From Deltaproteobacteria bacterium (lineage in GTDB: Bacteria; Desulfobacterota; Binatia; UBA9968), in the NCBI GenBank assembly GCA_030688735.1, contig JAUYJC010000124.1, positions 1-41,464 on the forward strand: 41,464 nucleotides of DNA, written 5' to 3'. The notes below the pieces were generated by a model, which was given only the letters and a program-made list of their open reading frames with translations, did not search any database and was not told the DNA's origin. Shown piece after piece: positions 35,161-41,464 of the stretch. Position 1 is the stretch's first letter; each line of letters starts with the position of its first letter. Both the position numbers and the translations under genes were made by a program.

Positions 35161-35763
35161 TCAGCGGTTCTCAACAACCATTATGAGAGGTACTCGGAAA
35201 GCTAGAATGACGTAAACGTTGTCCTTGAGCTCGAAGTCGCCCACCTCAATCATGCCCAGCCCTGCCACATGGGCCTGCAATGAATGGGGATTGCTTCGCG
35301 AAACAAACGCGACACCCACTTCAAACCGCCCGGCGAGATCCTTTTTCTGAGCCTCGTAAAGCCCGCGCAGCAGGCCGCCCCGGCGATGCTCACGCGCGAC
35401 GCAGACCGGTCCGTAAATGTAGCTATTGAAGGAGTTCAATGGCTTGTCTTCGAATGTTACCCGGTCGTAGGAATCGAGCATCTTGGCGATGACCGGCGAC
35501 CCGGTGTCGAACTCCCGGCGAAACGCGCAAACAAATCCGGCGAGGCTGTTATTGACGACGGCGACCATCGTGCCGAGGTCGTCGGCGATTTGCGCGGTTT
35601 GCTCTAGGGTAAATTGCGCGGACAAGAACCCCTCTTTGCGTTCTTCGTCGGAAAGATTCGCGATGTAGTTGGCGGACTGCAACCGGAGAATGGCCGCGTA
35701 GTCTTCGGGCACCGCCCGCCTGAAAGGTGTTTCGGATAAGTTTCCGCGCGCCTGCGAGCTCAT
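35161..35763 (-). CDS. GNAT family N-acetyltransferase
   Basis: 200 residues from the ATG at 35763; a longer frame starts within the neighbouring membrane-protein gene and adds non-family sequence. FRRAVPEDYAAILRLQSANY begins the GNAT fold, and VCVAREHRRGGLLRGLYEAQKK is the acetyl-CoA-binding loop (RxxGxL type). SNPHSLQAHVAGLGMIEVGDFELKDNVYVILAFRV is the C-terminal part with the typical NPxSLxAHxxLGF pattern. The target is unknown. It lies eight bases after the stop of the membrane protein gene, so they form an operon. Confidence 0.88.
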   Translation of the reverse strand: MSSQARGNLSETPFRRAVPEDYAAILRLQSANYIANLSDEERKEGFLSAQFTLEQTAQIADDLGTMVAVVNNSLAGFVCAFRREFDTGSPVIAKMLDSYDRVTFEDKPLNSFNSYIYGPVCVAREHRRGGLLRGLYEAQKKDLAGRFEVGVAFVSRSNPHSLQAHVAGLGMIEVGDFELKDNVYVILAFRVPLIMVVENR

Positions 35764-35771
35764 GGTCGTGA

Positions 35772-36296
35772 TTACCGAGTGCGCTGCGGCGAACCGCCGC
35801 CTGGCGCTATTCCCCCAATCCCTTTGAACAACTCCGCGACAAATCCACCCAGCGCTCCTGCCGGGATGATCGAGATCACCGAGAGGAACCGAAACCACTC
35901 CGGGATGACGACGGGCTCTTCTTGCATCGCCTGTTCGATTGCCGAAACAATCAGCGAGCCGAGCCCGACGAAAGCTCCATGCTTGATCTCGATCTTCCCC
36001 GCCCTGCGCGCCGCGACGAAACCGCCCAAAGCGGTACCTAAGGCGCCGATCGCAAAGCCGATGATCAGCCCCTCGTCGGATAGCATGTACGTGGTGATGA
36101 CCTCCGGCGAAACTTCCCCTCGCTTGCCAAGCTCATTCGCCACGTAGACGAAAAAGTAGGCGTAAATTGCGACGTAGGTCGCAATGTAATCGACCACCAC
36201 ACCGACGATGATCGGTAGGATCTGGATGCCGGTGAAGAAGCCCGTCGGTTCGATGGGCGACGGCGGCGTGCTGGTTGGTCTAGGATTGTGGTCCAT
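35772..36296 (-). CDS. Conserved-looking membrane protein of unknown function
   Basis: 174 residues. Pro-rich N-terminus (RPTSTPPSPIEPTG), then hydrophobic segments ILPIIVGVVVDYIATYVAIYAYFFVYVA, IIGFAIGALGTALGGFVAARRAG, HGAFVGLGSLIVSAIEQA and LSVISIIPAGALGGFVAELF: four probable transmembrane helices, with glycine-rich packing motifs. I cannot name a family. It is the first gene of a two-gene unit with the GNAT acetyltransferase. Confidence 0.7.
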   Translation of the reverse strand: MDHNPRPTSTPPSPIEPTGFFTGIQILPIIVGVVVDYIATYVAIYAYFFVYVANELGKRGEVSPEVITTYMLSDEGLIIGFAIGALGTALGGFVAARRAGKIEIKHGAFVGLGSLIVSAIEQAMQEEPVVIPEWFRFLSVISIIPAGALGGFVAELFKGIGGIAPGGGSPQRTR

Positions 36297-36336
36297 TTAC
36301 CCCGTTTCCCCGGGAGTCGATAACTCTCGGATTCGG

Positions 36337-36674
36337 ATATTGCTCCCGCCAAGCATGTCCTGAGCCTGGTCGAAGGAGCGCCAAGACGCTAAGCGACAGG
36401 CCCAAGAGCTGTCATCCCGAGCGAATGCGAGGGATCTAGGAAAGATTTCTCTCGGAGCTTGTCCTGAGCTTTGTCGAAGGGTTCGAAATGACAATGCTTT
36501 TCCTTTGCGCCTTTGCGAGAGATATTCCGAGACCGACCGGTGCGCGAAGCGCACCCTACGAAAACCTTCGTGTCCGGAGCCTGTGGTGAGCAACGTCGAA
36601 CCATCCCTTCGTGGTGAATCCGACTTTTCTCATTTTGGTTGCGGCGTAGCCGCGCTGGGTCCTTCGTGGTGAAT
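36337..36674. repeat. Composite repeat region with hairpins
   Basis: A 387-base gap between convergently and divergently placed minus-strand genes, free of credible genes. Modules in order: CCCGCCAAGCATGTCCTGAG (36348), GTCATCCCGAGCGAATGCGAG (36412) paired with GTTCGAAATGACA ending about 36492, TTTGCGCCTTTGCGAGAGAT, CCTTCGTGGTGAATCC and, at 36637-36673, the GGCGTAGCCGCGCTGGG unit shared with 2699-2738. Confidence 0.78.
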
Positions 36675-36683
36675 ACTCCTCCA

Positions 36684-37091
36684 CTACCATTTTTTCCAAT
36701 GCGGCACTTTTTCCCGGTTCGGTATGCCGTCGCCGAGCAACGTTCGGCCACCGAGCGGAAATTTTTTCGGTGGCACGGCGCCCAGAACAAGGTAGATCAC
36801 GTCCTTGTTCGAGTCGTTGCCGAGCGCCCGGTAGACCTTGGGCGAAACACGAATGACCGTTCCTTCCGGCATCGCGATCCGTTTGCCGTCGAGAATGATC
36901 GTACCCGACCCTTGTAGCGTAATAAACACTTCTTCCTGCACCTTGTGACGGTGCACGTAGGCCGCGCCTTCACCGGGTTTGTAGCGCACGAAGCTGAAGC
37001 CGACGCCCCTGCAGCCCATCGGGCGCGACAAGAACTCCTTTTCTTTGACTCTGCTGAGCGGCATAAAAAACTTGGTGTAACCCGTTGCCAT
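36684..37091 (-). CDS. Cupin domain protein
   Basis: 135 residues with one cupin fold. Motif 1 reads GAAYVHRHKVQEEVFITLQGSG, containing H-x-H and Glu for metal binding; motif 2 is MPEGTVIRVSPKVYRAL, where the usual final His is replaced by Tyr. AGGAGG is directly upstream of the ATG. It follows the exported MBL gene by 12 bases on the same strand and is likely co-transcribed. Cytoplasmic, since no leader is present; the substrate is not predictable. Confidence 0.87.
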   Translation of the reverse strand: MATGYTKFFMPLSRVKEKEFLSRPMGCRGVGFSFVRYKPGEGAAYVHRHKVQEEVFITLQGSGTIILDGKRIAMPEGTVIRVSPKVYRALGNDSNKDVIYLVLGAVPPKKFPLGGRTLLGDGIPNREKVPHWKKW

Positions 37092-37103
37092 GATACCTCC
37101 TGT

Positions 37104-37964
37104 TTAATTCGGTGAGCGGTGCATCTGCAGATGACGCGCCATCCCCTCGATGTTGAGCGACAGATAATTTCTATAATTACCCCAGCCACTATACTTGTCC
37201 AACTTCACTAGCTGCTTGATTTCGTCCACCGACTTGCCGTCGCGCAGGTGTCCGAGCACTTGCTCGCGCAGCTCTTCGAGGTAGGCGCGTAACGCGCGCA
37301 CGTCTTCTTTCCGCCCCACCTCTCCGTGGCCCGGCGCCAGGATGTCGAAGTCGAGGGTCTCGGCCTTCTTGAGCGATTCGATCCATTCATCAATGTAGGC
37401 GTCGGAAAAATCCCGGAACGGCAAACTCTTCACCGGGATGAAATCCACCGCAAACAGCGTTCGCTCGTCGGGGAAGCGCATGACAATGGAGTTGTCCGAA
37501 TGGTTCTTGCCCAAATAGAGCAGCTCTACCTTCTTTCCGCCCAATTCCATAGTGAGCCGATCCGAGAACGTCAGGTCGGGCACCGCCGTGGGCCGGCGTT
37601 CGCCAAGAATTACGGCCTTGCCGTTTTCATGGGCGATCACCACGGCGGTATCGGCAAAGACCTCGCCGCCCGAAATGTGGTCCGAATGATCGTGGCTATA
37701 GATGAGATACTTAACCGGCTTGGCGAAGCGCTGGGTAAGCTCGGCCTTGAGCCAGCGCGCGGCGTCGGCATCGATCGGGTCGGTGGCGATGATCCCCGCC
37801 GGCGTCACCAGAAAAACGGAGTAGTGACCGGCATTGCGAAAACGGTACAGATCCCCCCTGATTGGCATAATCTCGCGCTGCGGCTGGGCCTGCGCCGCGG
37901 CGAAACCCACCGCCCAGAAGGCGACGACGAAAAAAACTCTTTGAAGCCGAGCCGGATTCATCAT
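37104..37964 (-). CDS. Exported MBL-fold metallo-hydrolase
   Basis: 286 residues (a second ATG follows the first). Signal peptide ends near AAAQAQ (residues 22-27). All metal motifs are present: YSHDHSDH (H91, H93, D95, H96), LGKNHSDNS, FAVDFIPV and LAPGHGEVG. The C-terminal helical region (RAYLEELREQVLGHLRDGKSVDEIKQL) is the same kind as in the MBL protein at 29707. Probably a periplasmic zinc hydrolase; substrate unknown. First gene of a unit with the cupin. Confidence 0.9.
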   Translation of the reverse strand: MMNPARLQRVFFVVAFWAVGFAAAQAQPQREIMPIRGDLYRFRNAGHYSVFLVTPAGIIATDPIDADAARWLKAELTQRFAKPVKYLIYSHDHSDHISGGEVFADTAVVIAHENGKAVILGERRPTAVPDLTFSDRLTMELGGKKVELLYLGKNHSDNSIVMRFPDERTLFAVDFIPVKSLPFRDFSDAYIDEWIESLKKAETLDFDILAPGHGEVGRKEDVRALRAYLEELREQVLGHLRDGKSVDEIKQLVKLDKYSGWGNYRNYLSLNIEGMARHLQMHRSPN

Positions 37965-38094
37965 TTTCGCTTAAGGGTTGACCTTTGCCCTCCAGATAAG
38001 GAAAATAGCCGCTCGCGGGGGCAAAAGGCAAACGTTTATGTTTGAGGGTCGTCAGAAACTACCGTTTGGCTCGCGGCCGAGGCGCTCAGATCCT

Positions 38095-38159
38095 CGGTCT
38101 CGCGTCTCGGGTTTCGAGTCTCGGGTTTGAACTCGGGACTCGAGACTCAGGACTCGGAA
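38095..38159. repeat. CTCGGG/CCCGAG-type palindrome
   Basis: CGGTCTCGCGTCTCGGGTTT and GAGTCTCGGGTTTGAACTC are followed by the inverted CGGGACTCGAGACTCAGGAC. It is built like the GTTCAA arrays but from a different 7-8 base unit, and lies upstream of the NarM-like gene. Confidence 0.75.
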
Positions 38160-38223
38160 CTAGCCGTCGGGGCACTCCGCGACTCCGTGGTGAATACTAT
38201 TTCACAGTAAACTCGGAAGGGCT

Positions 38224-38682
38224 ATGTTTTACCGCTTTCGCTGCGAATCCGAATTTTATCCGGCCTTGAGCCGACTGCCGCTTCACGTGCGCATGAAGCT
38301 CGACCTGGCCGGGGTCAAATTTTCCCTCAAAGACTGGCTCGCCTTCAGCTTTGAAGAGCGCCAGGTCTTATGCCACTTTCCCATGGACACCGAGGACGAG
38401 CAGCAAGCCCTCATCGCTTACCTCGAGTTTCTATCGCGGAAATACCTCGGCGCGCCGTTGGCGCTCACCGCCCCGGTGAATCGCCTGCTCTGGGACAATG
38501 CAGATCCGATACCACAGCCCGTCGTTGAAAAAAGCGCGGCGAGAAACCAAGCCGTGACCCGCGAGGAGTGGGCTCGGTGGAATTCATGCTTCCGCTACGC
38601 GCTTTACAAGACGGCGATTTCCAAGAACGAACCCGAGGCATTCTATGACCTCCTCGGAGAGTTGCGCGAAGCGAAACGCTGA
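38224..38682 (+). CDS. NarM-like (nitrate reductase-associated) protein
   Basis: 152 residues from an ATG preceded by GGAAGGG. FRCESEFYPALSRLPLHVRMKLDLAGVKFSLKDWLAFSFEERQVL and FPMDTEDEQQALIAYLEFLSRK resemble the Nitr_red_assoc/NarM family, in which the cyanobacterial member is needed for assimilatory nitrate reductase maturation. WARWNSCFRYALYKTAISKNEPEAFYDLLGEL forms a helical C-terminus. There is no nitrate reductase or molybdenum cofactor gene in the window, so either its partner is elsewhere or it has another job. Recognition is from motif memory. Confidence 0.7.
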   Translation: MFYRFRCESEFYPALSRLPLHVRMKLDLAGVKFSLKDWLAFSFEERQVLCHFPMDTEDEQQALIAYLEFLSRKYLGAPLALTAPVNRLLWDNADPIPQPVVEKSAARNQAVTREEWARWNSCFRYALYKTAISKNEPEAFYDLLGELREAKR

Positions 38683-38762
38683 CGGCCGGTGGCCAACTTG
38701 AAATCCAACGATACCTGGCTCTCCCGCCGGGTTCGTTCATTCGACACAATGGGGACTAATCC

Positions 38763-39932
38763 ATGAACGCTAGAACCGGGCCCACGGACCAAGAACTCTT
38801 CCCGCGCTTCTCCGACGGGGAATACGCGCGGCGTTATCGTGCGATTCGCGCAGCGATGCAGAAAGAAAACCTCGACGCGATTCTGATTTCCGGCGCCCGC
38901 GGCTCCTCCGAAGTTCACTACCTCTCCAACTATCTCGCGCAGTCGCCCTGCTGGCTGCTTTTTCCGCGCGATGGGGAAACGACGGTTTTTATCCACTTTT
39001 TTAATCACCAGCCCTGCGCCAAGGCGCAAGCGGTTATCAACGACGTGCGCTGGTACGGCCCGACGCCGCTGCCGACCTTGGCCGAGGAGATTCGCCGCCG
39101 CGGTTTGGAAAAAAGCCGCATCGGTCTCGTCAGCATGCGCGCCATGGCCTACGGCCATGTTACTGAGCTTCACCGGCTTTTTCCCGAAGCCGAGTTCGTC
39201 GAGTTCGGTCCGCAATTCGGTCGCATTCGACGAGTGAGGAGCGACGAAGAGCTGATCTACCTGCGCCGAAGCGGCTACCTCACCGACCTCGCATGCGAAG
39301 CTTTGGAAGAACACTTGCGGCCCGGCCTGACGGAGCAAGATGTTTTGGGGATCGTCTACGGCGCGTACGTCAAGAACGGCGGCGATCCGGGCATCCACTT
39401 CATCGCGACGACCAACATGGACAAGCCCGATCGCTTCGTCCCCTGGCAGCGGCAAACACCGAGGGTGCTCGAAGAGGGTAGTGTCGTGATCACGGAATTG
39501 TCCGTGAGCTACTGGGGCTACTCGACGCAGATCCACCGCCCCTTCGCCATCGGCAAAGAGCCTACGCCGCTCTACCGAAAGCTCTTCGATACCGCGCTAC
39601 AGTGCTACGAAAATATTCGGCGAATCTGCAAACCCGGCACCACTAGCGAACAGATCATTGCCGCCTCATCGATGATCGAGGAAAACGGCTTCACCACTTA
39701 CGATAGCGTCTTTCACGGCGAAGCCGGAAAGTCCCCCGAACTCGGAACTCGTAGCGCCGCACATCCGGTGGAACCGTGGACCTTGCAGGAAAACATGGTC
39801 CACGTGATCCAGCCCAATCCAATCACCAAAGACTCCAAAGCCGGGCTGCAATTGGGAGCCGCCGTCATCGTTAAGCCTGACGGCGGCGAGCCGCTGCACA
39901 ACTATCCGTTCAAGTTTCCCGTCTGCGGGTAA
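38763..39932 (+). CDS. M24-fold (creatinase/Xaa-Pro peptidase-like) protein lacking most metal ligands
   Basis: 389 residues: N-terminal creatinase domain (YRAIRAAMQKENLDAILISGARGSSEVHYLSNYLA, residues ~20-140) and a pita-bread domain (IRRVRSDEELIYLRRSGYLTDLACEAL onward). In active aminopeptidase P the metal ligands are D, D, H, E, E. Here VLIDxG is VITELS (D to E), SDITRTF is TQIHRPF (D to Q), TVEPG is VIQPNP (E to Q) and RIEDDIV is QLGAAVIV (E to G). So it probably is not a metallopeptidase. It could work without metal, as creatinase does, or be a binding protein. GGGG lies upstream of the ATG. Confidence 0.88.
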   Translation: MNARTGPTDQELFPRFSDGEYARRYRAIRAAMQKENLDAILISGARGSSEVHYLSNYLAQSPCWLLFPRDGETTVFIHFFNHQPCAKAQAVINDVRWYGPTPLPTLAEEIRRRGLEKSRIGLVSMRAMAYGHVTELHRLFPEAEFVEFGPQFGRIRRVRSDEELIYLRRSGYLTDLACEALEEHLRPGLTEQDVLGIVYGAYVKNGGDPGIHFIATTNMDKPDRFVPWQRQTPRVLEEGSVVITELSVSYWGYSTQIHRPFAIGKEPTPLYRKLFDTALQCYENIRRICKPGTTSEQIIAASSMIEENGFTTYDSVFHGEAGKSPELGTRSAAHPVEPWTLQENMVHVIQPNPITKDSKAGLQLGAAVIVKPDGGEPLHNYPFKFPVCG

Positions 39933-40088
39933 ATCAGCGCCGGTAAACCAACCGCGGGCAAACCGGGGAGAGCCTGACGAGCGATATCGGAGCGGCGCAA
40001 ACGCAAAGTGTTTGATTAAAGTTTGAGAGCAAATATAATTCGTATCGTCTTCTAAATTTCGGTCAGAGAGGATTTTCACTCCATTAAA

Positions 40089-41159
40089 ATGGAACTTTCA
40101 CTCCAACGGTCGATTCTTTACGGAATCTTGATCGCCGTCGGTTCCTTAGTATCAGTCTTGGCTCCAGCCCAAGACCCTCTTTCGCTTAAGCCCGCAGAGG
40201 CCCCAGAGAGGCATCTGCAAAACTTAAAGCAGCTCACCTTCGGCGGGCAGAACGCGGAAGCGTATTTTTCTTTCGATGGCACAAAACTTATCTTCCAATC
40301 GACGCGGCAGCCGTATGAGTGCGATCAGATTTTCAGCATGAAGGTCGACGGCAGCGACGTGAAGCTTCTAAACAGCGGCAAGGGCCGGACGACCTGTGGA
40401 TTTTTCTTTCCCGACGGCAAGCGGGTTATCTATGCCTCCACCCATCTGGCGGGCGACCGCTGCCCCCCAGCGCCGGATCGCAGTCAGGGCTACGTCTGGC
40501 CGATCTATCCGTCTTATGAAATCTTCAGCGCCAATCTCGATGGCTCCGGCCTCAAGCGCTTGACCAAGAATCCCGGCTACGACGCCGAAGGAATCGTCTC
40601 TTCCGACGGCAAGAAAATCGTTTTTACTTCCATGCGCGGCGGCGATCTGGACATCTACACGATGAACGCCGACGGCAGCGGGACGAAGAGACTGACGACT
40701 GAGAAAGGATACGACGGCGGGCCGTTTTTCTCCTGGGACGGCAAAACCGTCGTCTATCGCGCTTACCATCCGAAGACCAAAGACGAGCTGAAGGAATACG
40801 AATCCCTGCTCAAGCAAAACCTGATCAAGCCGACGCGCGCGGAAATCTACGTGATGGCCGCCGATGGGTCCAACAAACGGCAATTAACCAACAACGGCGC
40901 GGCCAACTGGGCGCCCTTCCTGAACCCCAACAACCGGCAGATTATCTTTTCCTCAAACTTGCACGACCCCGAACGGCGGAGTTTTTCCCTTTATTCGATC
41001 AACGTCGATGGAACCGGCATGGAGCGGATCACGCACGGCGCCCGCTTCGACAGTTTCCCGATGTTTTCGCGGGACGGCATGAGACTGGTCTTCGCTTCCA
41101 CTAGAAACGCCAAGGAGCCGCGCGAGTTCAATATCTTCATCGCCGATTGGGTTCCGTAG
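40089..41159 (+). CDS. Exported TolB/PD40 beta-propeller protein
   Basis: 356 residues. The N-terminus (RSILYGILIAVGSLVSVLAPAQ) is a signal peptide. Five or six PD40-type repeats follow, with the pattern FSxDGKKIxFxSxR and IxxMxxDGSxxKRLT: FSFDGTKLIFQSTRQ, FFPDGKRVIYAST, SSDGKKIVFTSMRGG, FSWDGKTVVYRAY, LNPNNRQIIFSSN and FSRDGMRLVFASTRN. Such propellers bind proteins or polymers in the periplasm. No tol/pal genes are next to it, so it should not be called TolB itself. Two Cys in GRTTCGF and GDRCPPAP might pair. Confidence 0.9.
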   Translation: MELSLQRSILYGILIAVGSLVSVLAPAQDPLSLKPAEAPERHLQNLKQLTFGGQNAEAYFSFDGTKLIFQSTRQPYECDQIFSMKVDGSDVKLLNSGKGRTTCGFFFPDGKRVIYASTHLAGDRCPPAPDRSQGYVWPIYPSYEIFSANLDGSGLKRLTKNPGYDAEGIVSSDGKKIVFTSMRGGDLDIYTMNADGSGTKRLTTEKGYDGGPFFSWDGKTVVYRAYHPKTKDELKEYESLLKQNLIKPTRAEIYVMAADGSNKRQLTNNGAANWAPFLNPNNRQIIFSSNLHDPERRSFSLYSINVDGTGMERITHGARFDSFPMFSRDGMRLVFASTRNAKEPREFNIFIADWVP

Positions 41160-41204
41160 TGTCCTGTGTCAGAAGGTCGCAAAAGAAGTCGGTGGTCTCT
41201 TCTC

Positions 41205-41314
41205 CGTCATGCCCGCGAAAGCGGGCATCCAGTAGGGGCGGGTTTCAAACCCGCCCTTACAAAAACCTGGATTCCGGGACGCGCTAGCTATCGCCAGCTT
41301 GCCCGGAATGACGA
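41205..41314. repeat. Repeat hairpin with nested GGGCGGGTTTCAAACCCGCCC palindrome
   Basis: CGTCATGCCCGCGAAAGCGG at 41205 and GCCCGGAATGACG at the right end are inverted module ends. Between them is GGGCGGGTTT/AAACCCGCCC, a perfect palindrome at about 41236-41255. It separates the propeller gene from the transposase end. Confidence 0.85.
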
Positions 41315-41337
41315 TTGAATTATGGGCGGTTCCGGGT

Positions 41338-41464
41338 TTAGCATGGGTAAAGATCGAGTCCCCCGCAGTGGAAGTAGATGGCTGTCTTGAAATTCTCGAG
41401 GTTCCGGAAGCCGCAGGCCATGCTCTTGATCTTCTGAATCTTGCTGTTGAGTCCCTCGCTCATC
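41338..41464 (-). mobile_element. ISL3-family transposase, 3' end (continues beyond window)
   Basis: The minus strand encodes [19 protein letters not shown] then [17 protein letters not shown] and stop. This is the highly typical C-terminus of ISL3 (IS204/IS1001-type) transposases, which end with [12 protein letters not shown]. Only the last ~41 codons are visible; the rest and the left inverted repeat lie beyond base 41464. I cannot tell whether the copy is intact. Confidence 0.85.

Noticed and set aside
40089-41159. Calling the propeller protein TolB
   Set aside because: PD40 repeats fit, but the N-terminal TolB domain and tol/pal neighbours are absent.

Overview
The window looks like chromosomal DNA from an uncultivated, moderately GC-rich Gram-negative soil bacterium. 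The gene repertoire (many acyl-CoA enzymes, CaiB/BaiF transferase, orphan solute-binding proteins, exported metallo-beta-lactamase-fold hydrolases) and the gaps packed with short palindromic repeats remind me of deltaproteobacterial or Binatia/Rokubacteria-type metagenome genomes. That placement is an inference; no rRNA, tRNA or ribosomal protein gene is present to settle it.

Layout. 1-2.7 kb: the 3' end of rlpA, a lipoprotein that appears to be a metal-ligand-less relative of a metallopeptidase family, and a convergent Tat-type MBL hydrolase. 3.1-5.8 kb: aconitase (acnA). 6-13 kb: a DUF5924/DUF2914 membrane protein, then two paralogous leaderless TAXI-like binding proteins (the first broken by an in-frame TAG) flanking an ornithine-cyclodeaminase-like gene, a DUF1932 dehydrogenase and an acyl-CoA dehydrogenase. 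13-18.7 kb: a region of decay with a glycosyltransferase that lacks its catalytic half, a DUF4410 lipoprotein, small uncertain genes, and one long exported metalloprotease/Calx-beta gene split by three frameshifts, with its HExxH zinc motif mutated and a block of Calx-beta repeats inside the protease domain. 19-23.9 kb: HAD hydrolase, a tiny His/Arg/Tyr-rich lipoprotein, amidohydrolase, exported phosphatase-like protein, DUF4145 and LOG-family proteins.

23.9-33.7 kb is a probable catabolic region: MaoC hydratase, CaiB/BaiF CoA-transferase and LOG protein in one minus-strand run, then an isovaleryl-type acyl-CoA dehydrogenase, MFS transporter, CitE/HpcH lyase, exported MBL protein, periplasmic binding protein and aldehyde dehydrogenase. 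CoA-transferase + MaoC + CitE is the enzyme logic of itaconate/citramalate-type C5 acid degradation; this is a hypothesis. 33.8-41.5 kb: a hicAB toxin-antitoxin pair, VOC protein, acetyltransferase plus membrane protein, cupin plus MBL hydrolase, an orphan NarM-like protein, an M24-fold protein lacking most metal ligands, a TolB-like propeller, and the 3' end of an ISL3-type transposase running off the right edge.

Two themes stand out. First, several proteins keep a hydrolase fold but have lost metal ligands. Second, many longer intergenic gaps hold composite palindromes built from a few recurring short modules.
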